A DNA stretch of 64,000 bases from Apiospora phragmitis. Taxonomy: Eukaryota > Ascomycota > Sordariomycetes > Amphisphaeriales > Apiosporaceae. Where the stretch lies: positions 1,426,001 through 1,490,000 of the forward strand of contig JAQQWL010000013.1 of the NCBI GenBank assembly GCA_038363925.1, written 5' to 3'. This document shows, one piece after another, positions 46,739-57,394 of the stretch. The translations under genes and the position numbers were made by a program. The notes below the pieces were generated by a model. That model ran no database searches. It worked only from the letters and a program-made list of their open reading frames with translations, and was not told the DNA's origin. Every line of letters starts with the position of its first letter. The stretch's first letter is position 1.

Positions 46739-48603
46739 CGTGGAGGTTTCTACGAGCCTATAAAGTTACAATGGACTCTCTTGGAGGCTTCAATACTACA
46801 TCCCAGCCTAAAGCCGAGCTCTAGGGTATGGTAACGGGAAGCTTGTATGTCGACATGTCGCCGGAGAGAAAATTCCTTGATAAGATAAAGGGCTCGGTTT
46901 TCTGCATATCTTGCCGCATAATCGAAGCGGGGTGCGGGCCTCGCTTAGTGGGCAGGAGGGGTTCATGGATGCCCCTCGTCGGACATCTCGAGTCTCAACT
47001 CAACTCAACCATAGTGGCCAGCAGATTCTGTCAGATTCGCCAAAAGTCAGATGAAATATATGCGCTACGAAACAATATATATATGTAGCCTCTTTGTTGT
47101 AATCAATGGCCAATGTTTCCTCAGCTCTGTAGCCACTTTCCCATGGTGGTGTTCATATGTTGGCCCTACAAACGGTCCCTTGGGCCAGGCCAGGCCCGCC
47201 TCGAGAAGCGGTGAAGTCGCCATTACTGACGCCCCATGTGGCCGGCCCAGCCTATGCAAACTTACGGAGCCGCCTCGTTTCGTAAGCCTCTTATTCGTCT
47301 CTGTCTGGCTGTTCGGTTTTCTGGTTTGTTTCTCTTGAGAGTGCGTCTGTTTGCTCCTTAGTACGCTTCCCTCGTCCTATTTTTCGTCGTCCTCCTCTTC
47401 TCTCTCTTCTTTCTCAGGTCAAGAAGTTCTTGCTCTCGGAGTCCAACCCCGTCGTCTCGTTCTCTCGTGATCATCGGTATTATCGGGACCCAAGTTGGCT
47501 TGGTACATACATGCATCCCTGACTGGTTCGTTCGTGGGTAATATCGGCGCGGATCATGCAGGTTGGGATTGGGTTGCCCTTCCACATTGCATACTAACAC
47601 TGCCCCCCTTCGATTCGAGCCACGACAGCTGTTCTATCTGCTACCTGGTGTCCAAACGTGGAGTATCTCTCGGCAAGCTTCTGTCTTGTCCTGCCGGCTC
47701 GCTCGCTAAAAAAGTAACGCAACGCAGCGGCACCGTAAACATCAGATTGCAACCAGACGGAAAACGCATCAGGCTTCGCTGGGCACACACGCACACGCGC
47801 TCCTTCAAGTGCTTTCCCTTCAACAAGAGCCTCCCGGGGCGTCTATCCGCTCTGTCAATTGGCTTCTGGTGGGACCTCGGTGCATCTTCATCTGCAAGAC
47901 CTGCTGTTTCCCAGCCTCTCACGACTCCCGTTCCGCAATAGTCCAAACACCTCAGGTCGATCCACCGATTGTGTCTCTTCTCTCGTCTCTCGGGCACGCA
48001 ACACTGTCGAACCTCTCTCTGTTCGCCCCTACCCTCCTCTCCCCTCCCGACTGACTCCCCACACTCCTGAGGTGCAGGCTGGACCACCAGATCACTACAT
48101 GATAGCAGCCGTATCGGACCAAAGAGCTTTCGCTTCCGCCCTTATTTGCTGCTCCTGCTACCAACGTCACGCTCACGAGGGCGGTCTGTTATGTACTTGC
48201 TGCATGGGAGCTGCGTCTTAGCCAATTTTGTTGTCCTCCTCTTCGTCCACTACTTCCCTCCTCTGGCTCCTCCCACGCCGCCTGCTGCTACTGCGTCTCT
48301 TTCCCTTCGCTGTCACTGACGGGGACCTTTTGTCGCCTGTCGCTGGCGTTACTGTAGCCCCGGCCTTCACTATCATAAGTCAGGTCAGTTGCCATTGCCA
48401 CGTCTTTTCTTTGTCTTCTTCCCTTTCCCTTTCCCTTTCCTTCCCCTTCCCACCCCCGTGCCATGAGACCCTTTGTGGGGTCGGCTATAGAAGCTATTCT
48501 TGTACAATAGTTACATGTACACATATGCCTACACACTCCATGCTATCCGCCGCCTTTCCCGAACTCAACCCTCCGCCGCCGCCGCCGGCTTTTCTCAGCT
48601 AAG
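46739..48603. other. 1.9-kb divergent promoter and leader region
   Basis: No supported coding sequence. The right half is strongly pyrimidine-rich on the plus strand, typical of fungal promoters and long 5' leaders, and leads into the gene at 48,604. Confidence 0.5.
48421..48446. repeat. Pyrimidine microsatellite (CCCTTT)n
   Basis: Four imperfect units of CCCTTT about 160 bp upstream of the next gene; probably part of its promoter or leader. Confidence 0.6.
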
Positions 48604-49380
48604 ATGTATAATAGGGATTTTAAACCCCGCAAGTCCATCATCAGGATGGATCCGGACTGTGCCATATGTCATGCGCCGGCGTCGTTACAATGTGACTGTG
48701 AGGCCAAGGGACTAGAGGTCGCTGTCCGCCAGGCCGAGTCTCGCATGATGCAGTCCATATACAATGACATACGGTCAGAAGACCCCTTCCCTGCCAAGGC
48801 CCGCTGCCTGTCGTGCCTATAGAACTGACGAGTTATTAGTACCTGGGTTCGAGGGCACGCCCAAGACTATATTCTTGAATACTTCCGCTTGCTTACGGAA
48901 CGACGGAAACAAGCCCACTCGTCCCACCTGGAGCGTCTCACAGCCCACGCCTACCACTACTACCACGCGCCGCCTCACCCTACTGAGATTGCTCAAGCTC
49001 AGGCCACTCTGAAACGAGGAATAGATGAGGATTGGCAGTCCAGCGTACAACGGTATCCTGAAGTGCTCGAGTACTTCTATAGCCTGGTCGAGTTGACCCT
49101 CCCACAAGATGACGAGGGGGCTGTGAAGGACCCTCCCTTGAGCGCATTGAATGGTTCACGCAAGGTCAGTCGCAGGGGTGCCCAAGCTGCTATAGCGAAT
49201 GAGAGCTTCGACAGGGAACCTCCGCGTCATGCTCCCCTACCCTCGAGGACGCCTCCGCCACCCATGATACACCGAAGAACGCCAGGACCTCCAATGGGTG
49301 GTATTGCCTCGGTTCCTCCTCCTAATGGCCGGAGGATGTTCCGGCCACCGCCTGCTTCGACATTTTATGACTTTCAATGA
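48604..49380 (+). CDS. Conserved fungal protein of unknown function with an N-terminal Cys cluster
   Basis: Two exons: 48,604-48,773 and 48,840-49,380, 236 residues. The 66-base intron has an unusual GTCAGA donor and an ATTAG acceptor; the joined reading (NDIRTWVRGHAQDYI) is in frame. The N-terminus is basic (MYNRDFKPRKSIIRM) and is followed by DPDCAICHAPASLQCDCEAK, a C-x2-C-x8-C-x-C pattern that could bind zinc. The middle is helical and rich in aromatic residues (HAYHYYHAPPHP, RYPEVLEYFYSLVEL), and the last ~70 residues are Pro/Arg-rich and probably disordered. I recall similar uncharacterised proteins in other Sordariomycetes, but no function is known to me. It has a long pyrimidine-rich leader. 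Confidence 0.78.
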
Positions 49381-50903
49381 GACCGGCTTTGAAGCTTCTT
49401 TTCTGCAACAATGACCGTCACATCAATGCCTATACGTCCATTTGATTCATCTCTCATCTTCACCCAGGACTCCGAAAAAGACCTGTTCGGCCACGAGCCC
49501 CCACGTCCATCGACGGGAGACAAGATCCCTTTCACCTGTGTATTACAAACCAAACCATGCCCAAGACATGACGTTTACGAAACAATGACAATAATGATTT
49601 TCACCTGTTTAGTTTTCAACGAGATGGACGATGTTGAATGCCGGGCAAGCCATACCAGCCCCCTTTTCTTTCTCAGCATAGCGGCAGGCTTGAGCAGCAA
49701 GTGATGGCGCTTTGATCATTTACCATTCATAGCGAATCGTGTTTTCTAGACTCATTACGTTTTTCTCCCCGACTCGGGTTCATACTCTTTTTATTCTTGG
49801 ACTACTTGGAGTTCCTGGAGTTAGTGCTCTTGCTTCTATGGGTTGCCTCGACACGAGGACTATTTGTTAGCAGCCAATGCCGGCAACGTTGGTCGAGGGA
49901 GCGAAGGAAAGAAATCAGGTTTGACATGGCTCGGGAAAGAGTAGATTGCAGGTTGGGTCAAGGCACGGAAATGGCGCAGTAGGTCAAGATGTATTTCGTC
50001 CGAAGAGGTCCACCCACAATTTGGAAAGGGGAGTGCTGCCATGTCATCGAACCGGCAGGCATACAGTAGCAGGTAGATTGAAAGGAATACGAGAGCAGGA
50101 ATACATAGAGCAGAACATGTCAAACCAGTTGGAAATTCACCGCCGCAGTATTATTGCATTTCTTGAACGAGAACAGTATCCCTTCTGGGCTTTCCGCCCT
50201 GCAGACCGGACAAATGAATAAGGGGCAAGGAGTGATTCCATTGCAATACAGAGGTCCAGAAACGCATTAGAGTTCCACGTGGCTCATAAACCCATCAGTA
50301 TGAAATCATGGCCCCTGGCTACAAAAACAACCAAGAACAACGCCTCACTAGGTCGCGATGAGTGCCTTGAGGTTACAACCACCTATTACATTACGATCCA
50401 CTTAAACTTGAGCTTTTGTGCCAACGAGGTCATCTTTGCAGCACAGATTAATCATGTTTCGTATATTCGCCCGCCCTATAGGTTATTATATAGCACCAGT
50501 AGTAGTCATGGATGCTGACTCTGTTTCCCCCATACCGTCGTCCTCTTCTCGTTCTCGGTCGTGTGATCAACGTAACATGGGCAATCAGATCATGCCGAGA
50601 AGGATGCCAAAGAGGAGATACAGAAGAGATGCAACTAAAAAGGCTCAAGAGAATTTTTGAGGGCCTGGAAAAGCCCGACGTTCCCATGCTCCAGTCCGAA
50701 TACAATGCAGGAAGGTTTAGAGGTATAAGTTACGCTAGGGTTGTGGCGGAAACTGTAGACATGGTGGAAATCGAGGTGGTTAAGGTAGGTAGACGGGAGA
50801 ATTCGGAGTCATCTGAACAGCTGTCCGTTTCCGAGCCATCTCCCTGGCTACTGTCAAGGGGGGCAGTTGCCTTGGATACTTCAGCGGAAGACTTGTCAGA
50901 AGC
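49381..50903. other. Convergent intergenic region without a recognised gene
   Basis: Should contain the 3' UTRs of the 48,604 gene and of BFR1. Open frames up to about 190 codons in the right part are antisense to BFR1 or lack features. Confidence 0.45.
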
Positions 50904-52417
50904 CTATTCCTTCTTGTCCTCCAAGGACGTCTCCTTCAGATCCGATGCAACAGCCTCGACCTTGTCGTCGGCCTTCTTGTCGCCGTTGACACCGTTGGTC
51001 TTCTCAGCAGCCTCATCGGCCTCGAGACGTTCGATCTCCTTGTTGGCCTTGTCGACGTTCTGCAAAAGGGTTTCGTTAGTGATTTTATACTCCTAATATT
51101 TTCATAGCTTTGGGCCCTTACGCGCTGAGTCTGGGCCTTCTGGTCAGACTTCCAGTGGTCAAGCTTCTCCTTGACCTGCTTGACAACCTCGGGAATCTCG
51201 GCTGCGCTCATAGGGGGCTCGATTCCCATGGAAGAGCAGTCCTCGATGACGGAAGGCGGGCAGTTGAAAGCACCCGCCTTCTTCTCGGGTGCAGGCTTCT
51301 CGCTCTTCTTGTTCTTCTTGCCCTTCTTAACGGCAGGCATGTACTCCTCGTCGGTCTTCTTGGAGACAACCTTCATGCCCTTCAGGCCTGAATCGTCGAC
51401 CTTGCGAGCAGCCTCGGCGGCCAAGCCCTTGTTGGCCAGGAGAGGGTCCTTCTCGGCGGGTGCAGACGAGGGATCAAAGAAGTGCAGCAGGCTGTTAGCG
51501 CGGCGGATCTCGTCGAGGTACGCAGGCTCGCTAGCTTCGGCCAGCATCTTCTGGGCACGCTCCATCTTCTTCTCCTTGTCAAACTTCTCGCGCTCGGCAC
51601 GCTGTCGCTCACGGGCACGGTTTCGGGCTTCCCGCTCGTACTCGGCGTGGGCGCGCTTGGCAGCGTGGAACTCGTCCTTCAGCTGCTTGACGGCGGTCCA
51701 CTTCTCCTGCTGCTCGGCGTGGAGCTTGCTGCGCTCGTCGCGCAGAGCGTTGAGGTTCTTGAAAGCCTCGTCTTGCTCGGCCTTGATCCCATCCAGCTCG
51801 GTCTGGAGCTTGGTGTACTCCTCGCCGAGGGCGCGGACCTCGGGGTCGTCCATGCTATCCTTGAGCTCCTTGATCTTGGCCTTGAGCTCGTCAATGCCCT
51901 TCTGGGAGTTGTCGAACTGGGCAAAGTTCTTGCGCTGCTTGCGCAAGTTGGAGATCTCGGTCAGGGCCTTCTTCTCGTCGACCAGCTTCATCATGCCGCC
52001 GTTAACCTGCTTGTCGAGACGCTCGATCTCGCGGTCGAGGTCCTCGGCGCTCTTGAAGTTGACCTTGCCGCGGGCTGCCTTCTGCTCGGCAATGCGAGAG
52101 CGCATTTGCTCGTCGAGGCGCTTCAGCTGGTCCATCTTGGTGTTGCGGGCGTTCTTGCCAACACCCTGCTTGCTGCGGATCTCTTGGAGCTGGGCAATGA
52201 GCTCGGCTCGGCGCTTCTGGGTGGGGGACTGAGAGTCCTTGTTCTTGTTGGGCACGGCGATCTCGACCTTGGCCTTGATAGCATTGTACTTGTCCATGAC
52301 GGCCTTGTGCTCCTTCTCGGCCTTGGTCAGGCGCTCATTGAAGAGGTCGACATCGGGCTTCTCGGGCTTCTTCTTGTCCACATTGGTGGCAGCGGGGGTA
52401 GCAGCGACTTCAGCCAT
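50904..52417 (-). CDS. BFR1: Bfr1-like coiled-coil mRNP/polysome-associated protein
   Basis: Two exons, 52,417-51,122 and 51,059-50,904; intron 51,121-51,060 (donor GTAAGG, acceptor TTGCAG). 483 residues, close to yeast Bfr1 (about 470). ATG at 52,417 gives MAEVAATPAATNVDKKKPEK; an in-frame start further upstream would lie in the leader and is less likely. Residues 25-310 are almost continuous charged coiled coil (KRRAELIAQLQEIRSKQG, KAKIKELKDSMDDPEVRAL), then a conserved block PAYLDEIRRANSLLHFF, a basic patch KKGKKNKKSEK and a short conserved CPPSVIEDCSSMGIEPP. In yeast Bfr1 binds RNA, associates with polysomes at the ER and affects secretion and ploidy. Strong codon bias suggests high expression. 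Confidence 0.92.
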
Positions 52418-53630
52418 TGCGAAAAAATTGATACCAAATAAAGTCAAAAATTGACAAGGAAGATGTGTGAGGGAAGGCAACCTATATAGAAGGTCGAAGA
52501 GAACTCTTTCTTATATAGAAAAGAAGAGCGAGGGGAGTTGACGATCAATTGAATGATGCCAACAAAAGACCAGACAATAGTGAATATGAGAGGAAAAGCA
52601 GGTGCTCGCTGGAATATTCACAGCACATGCGCTTTTCTGCAAGGAAAAGAGGGAGGAGGGCCACGAGGTGGAAGGGAAGGATAACGAGCTGGTGCAAGGG
52701 AATCGGCACGGCAAGAAAGGCCAGACTACAACAAAGTACAGCTTTCCTCTCTTGCTACTGCTGTCTGTCCTGTCTCTCTCTGGCTGTCGGTTGGTCCGTC
52801 GGTAGGTCAGGTCCCTCCAGAGCAGTCCAGTCCAGGCCAGTTGAAGGGTCCATCAAGTAGGCTAGAGGTTCACTGAATCAGGGGAAAGAGTGTGAAAAAA
52901 AAAGTGGCCTTCTCTCTAAAATTCGATTCGTTCAATTCGTTCAATTTGCTCAAGGTTGAGCAGGTCAGGTACCTTAACAACTTAGATAGGTGCTCGAGGT
53001 ACAGTGAATACAGGCCTCAATTGATTGTTGAGTGTGGCGGGTACAGCACCGGGGGTTGATTGTATTCACCGGTGCTCCGAACATTGAAGCGCCTTGAACA
53101 CACTCCACACTTATACAGCACTCAAGCAATACGATCAATTATAGACCATTTGATTCAATATTAGGAACTGTAATAACTAAGCTGTTTTATTCTGTCAGCC
53201 CTTGCTGTATCTGTTGTCGACTGGTTGGTATGTACATTAATGTAGTCTAGAGTCTTGCCAGCAATTATTTAGTAGTGGGGTTCGGGTTTTTCCCACCGTT
53301 GCCATTAGGGACCCCTGCAACCTGTCTCTGGAGCTCCCACGCTTCTGATTGGTGCGCTGGCAGCTGTTCAGAAGCTAAATGCCTTAAAAGTCAGTGCTCT
53401 CGGTATGGGCTGCGAGCGACCAAAAAAGCCTTTGACGCGCCGCGCCGTGCAATGCTCGACAATTTTTCTTTGATGCGAGGCTGATAGCAGATCCATCCAT
53501 TCCAGAAGCCTGCCAAACCGTCTTTTCCACGACAGCCACCACCCACCTTGTCGGCGACAACTGCTCCTTCTCTCCAAGCCGTCACACTGCAGCAGTCCTA
53601 TCCTTGGTATAAATCCAATCATACACCAAT
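52418..53630. other. Divergent promoter region between BFR1 and RPB5
   Basis: No gene supported. A TATA-like TATAAAT near 53,608 is just upstream of the RPB5 start. Several short direct repeats of TTCGTTCAAT lie near 52,925-52,945. Confidence 0.45.
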
Positions 53631-54536
53631 ATGGCCGACCAGGAAGACGCCAACAGAGAAGCCAACGAGCGCACCATTGTTCGAACCTGGCGAGCATGGA
53701 GGACCGTTCACGAAATGGCTGCCGATAGAGTACGTCCCTCCCGTCTCTCAGCTCATAGCGCTCGTCCCTAATTGCCTGTTGCAAATATCGCAACGCCATT
53801 GGACCCTTTTCTCTGGTTGCATTGCGGTTGCTAATACCATTGTGTTCTTACAGGGCTACGAGCTCACCCAGGAGGAAGTAACCCTGCCTTTGGAGACATT
53901 CCGGGATAGATACATATCTGCCGAGGGCACTGTGAAGTAAGAGCCATCTACTACTCTACTGCAGAAGGGCAGCTTCATGCTAACGACTCGCCCCCCTTCC
54001 CTGCCAACAGCCGCAGCCTGCTCAAGTTCTCCGCGCGCCCGAGCGACGACATGATGCGGAAATTCCAGAAGCCCGCGACGCCCAACGACCCGAGCCCGGG
54101 CTCGGACTGCGGCACTATCTGGATCGAGTTCCTGGACGAGTCGACGTTGGGCGCGGAGCAGATGCGCAAGTTCGGCAAGTTCTGCGCCGAGCACAACTAC
54201 GCCGCCGGCGTGCTCGTCAGCAACGTGCCCGTCTCCGCCTCGGCCAAGAAGGAGATCGCCAAGTTCGCCCAGTGGACCTCCATCGAGTGGTTCCTCGAGG
54301 ACGACCTGCTCATCAACATCACCCACCACGACCTCGTCCCCCGCCACGTCATCCTCAGCCGCGAGGAGAAGGCCGCCCTGCTCAAGCGCTACCGCCTCAA
54401 GGAGACCCAGCTGCCCCGCATCCTCGTCCGCGACCCCGTCGCCAAGTACCTCGGCATGAAGCGCGGCCAGGTCGTCAAGATCATCCGAAAGAGTGAGACG
54501 GCCGGACGATATGCCAGTTACCGGCTGTGTGTATAA
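53631..54536 (+). CDS. RPB5: RNA polymerases I, II and III shared subunit RPABC1
   Basis: Three exons: 53,631-53,729, 53,854-53,936 and 54,011-54,536, giving 235 residues. Introns use donors GTACGT and GTAAGA and acceptors TTACAG and AACAG. The N-terminal jaw domain carries TIVRTWRAWRTVHEMAADRGY and LPLETFRDRY; the C-terminal assembly domain, conserved with archaeal RpoH, carries HDLVPRHVILSREEK, RYRLKETQLPRI, DPVAKYLGMKRGQVVKIIR and the terminal TAGRYASYRLC. All expected parts are present and the length is normal. The gene is divergent from BFR1. Confidence 0.97.
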
Positions 54537-55741
54537 AGAAGAGAAGGGAGAGAGAAACAAAAGAAAAGAAAGTCTGGCTAGAATGGACAAAAGTTGACTT
54601 CATAATTGGCGTCTCATGAGCATGGTTGCTGCTTTACTTGGTTGGGTTGGCGTTTCACGGATTCCCAAGAAAGATGTACTTCTCAAGATACGGAGTAGTT
54701 GCTTAATGACTACCTATGCAAATGCATTTATTTGCATCTGACCAAGTCTGTCTGCGCAGGACCCGGGCCACTAGCGAATGACCCCTTTGTGTAATAAGGG
54801 GTGTGAGGTTATTTGTGGAGGATACTCAAGCAGTGACTCGGTCCTTGTGGCGTGCATCATGGTTGTTTTAGTGCGGCTCCAGGGCCATGGTCAGGAGCCA
54901 TCCGTCCACACCAGGAGACGTTCAATTAAGGTTGGTGTAGCTCACTTCGTACTGTTCATCCAGTCTTATACGTAGGGTAATCTTAATGGTCTTGAGATTG
55001 GAGCATGATACCCTGCGCAGGGTTGGTTATCTTACCCCTCAGACGACACGACTACTCCGGACGATTAAGTGTATACACCCAGTATAGAAACGTTAGACGT
55101 GACAATCATATGTCGAACATTTTCATTTATGTCTGTCTTCTCTAGTCATCTTAGAAACTCTGTAAATCTGGAGTGGACGCAGCCTCTCAGGGGGGTATAA
55201 TAGCTAAATATTGCAGATGGCGCCAGGAAATAGCAGGCGCTGAATAGGTATGGAACCATAAACGAAGACATAAAGAGACGAGCGGCAGTTTACGCCAGCC
55301 TCACTGACTCCGTCAACCAGGGGAGATCCGCTCTTCCTTTTGGAGCAGGTATATAAAATATTTCATGTGTTCGTTCCAGCCATACAGTCATGAGAAAATT
55401 GCGCCCTCGTACATGCAGCCGCTCATGTATAGAGTCGGAAAAGATAAAAGAAGAATAGAAAAAAAATCGTGAATCTCCCGGAACTCCAAAAGGCCAAACG
55501 CCGTGGCCCAATATGTTGATCTATTATCCACTCAGATCAAGATCTGCCTTGCCGTACAATAATATAGGTATGCTTAGGCTCGCTCTGTCCGAAACTCCGT
55601 GGGTATTGTTGGTGGTACATATGTCTGATTCTCTCATTGGGCTGTATCGTATGTTGGGGGCATGATATAACAAGGCTTATTATGATCTCAACCATGCTCG
55701 TTCGTATGAAGTGGTAAGTGGTGTCTTTAACCGAATTTACT
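54537..55741. other. Convergent intergenic region without a recognised gene
   Basis: Between the stops of RPB5 and the membrane-protein gene. No domain-bearing frame, RNA gene or repeat recognised. Confidence 0.45.
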
Positions 55742-57394
55742 TCAGCAAACCACCCAAAACCACCAGCTCGTTTTGGTGGCGCGTATCGACAGGGTTGTAT
55801 GAGATTCTCGAGGATGCTGTGGTATTGTCTCGAGCTCGGTCCCTGAACTTGCAGGTGGGCTTCCCGAATTCGACCTTGTCGGCTTTGATCCAAATGGGGT
55901 CAAGAGGCCACTAAGGTCCTGCAATAGTGCTTGGGAGCCGCGTCGGAAGCCTGTAGCAGTTGCAGGTCTGCTAGGGGATGGTGCACTGCGAGTTGGAGAT
56001 AGCGGGTCGATACTCGAGTTAAAGCTATCTCGAACACTGTGCTCCGGCCCCTCCAGTAGTCCGCCAACATCGAAGAAGGATACCCGACGTGGCGTGGCAC
56101 TGGAGTTGCTCTGAGAGGGACTCCATTGGCTACACGGGAGCAGGGAGTCATCACTGCGCTCTGCATTACTTCTCTGTCGTTGAGGGAATTGCCAGTCTCG
56201 CATGTCGTTGGGCACCTTGGCAATGGGGGCGGGTGTATACTGTGGCCCGTCGCTTTGCGTGCCAGGACTGACCGCGTGACGCAACTCTCGGTCGACTCGG
56301 AGTCCCAGATCCCTCACCAAGTCTTCATCGCTCCCCCAGTGCCGATTGGTGACGGTGGGTCTTCTCCCTGACAGTGCAGAGCCTTCAATAGACTCGGCTA
56401 CGGCCGAGCCGTACCTAAATCTGTTTTTCTTGACTCCACGGTCCCGAACGAAAGATCCTAGGACCAAGGCATTGGCGGCTGTCGTCGCCATCAGGATCTC
56501 GACTGATGCAAGCAGTGAGCGGGTCTGCTGGTTTCCCTGCTGCCACACGACGTGCGGTATCCTATATAGCGTAACACCCACAACGCCCAAGCTCAAAGAA
56601 AAGAGCAGCACAAGCTGTACCTTTCGCTTGAACTTCATGTGGCTTCTTATGATAATCGAGACCGGAAAAAAGACGAGAAATAAATCGGTGAGCATGTTGC
56701 ATGTCGCCATGGTAAGTAACTGGGCGTAACCCTGCCGACACTGGCCACCAGGATCTGGCAGCACCTGATAATATTGGCGAAATGGACGACACTCTGTAAG
56801 GTCCGATATTAGAACAGCAACGAATGTTGCGCACAAGGAGCACCTGATGAACAGCAGGATGATTTCATGAGACCGTTTCCAGCTAGTGCTAGTCAATCGT
56901 TTGAAGAAATCCAGGATAGCACTCTTCAAAATCCATAACCTAGAGTTAGAATCGACTGAAGTTAGCAATCATGTCTGGTTAATTTGAGCTCAGGGCGTCT
57001 ACAAGACGACCGCAGTACCCCTGATGGTACAAAAATTATGGGCAATGAAAGACTTGACCTACGTTGCCGCATATAAGGTCCGACTCGCCAGCACCAATCC
57101 ACTGCCTACGCTTCTTCTTTGGATCTCTTGTTCGCTCAAGCCGGGTGGTAATTGCGCATTGTTGGTGCCGTAGATGAGGATGACATGAACGCATCCCATG
57201 CGCAAGAACAATGGGATCAGCGCCAGTGCTGCAGTCCGGTCCTCCGTAAATAGCTTCTCCGAGCGTATAAACCGACCGGCCACCCGGAGAAATATAATGG
57301 TTGCACAAAGCAGCGTTATCCACCAGCACACTAACAGTGTCGGCTTGTCCTGGTCGAAGCTGTGCAACGGCGGCGGCGAGGAATAGAGAGTCAT
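55742..57394 (-). CDS. Seven-helix integral membrane protein, fungal rhodopsin/PTH11-like group
   Basis: Two exons, 57,394-57,063 and 56,939-55,742; intron 57,062-56,940 (donor GTAGGT, acceptor CTCTAG), 509 residues. ATG at 57,394 is used; the frame upstream starts only at TTG. Membrane segments are visible at TLLVCWWITLLCATIIFL, ALALIPLFLRMGCVHVILI, HEIILLFIRCSLCATFVAVL, LLTMATCNMLTDLFLVFF, QLVLLFSLSLGVVGVTLY and VEILMATTAANALVL. The conserved loop LTECRPFRQYYQVLPDPG with its Cys, and FVRDRGVKK after the last helix, fit the fungal 'integral membrane protein' family allied to PTH11-type receptors. The ~200-residue cytosolic tail is Ser/Pro-rich and looks regulatory. It has no CFEM domain. Ligand and function are unknown. 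Confidence 0.82.

Noticed and set aside
51171..52441. Plus-strand open frames of 320-350 codons, leucine- or serine-rich.
   Set aside because: Antisense shadows of the BFR1 coiled-coil gene.
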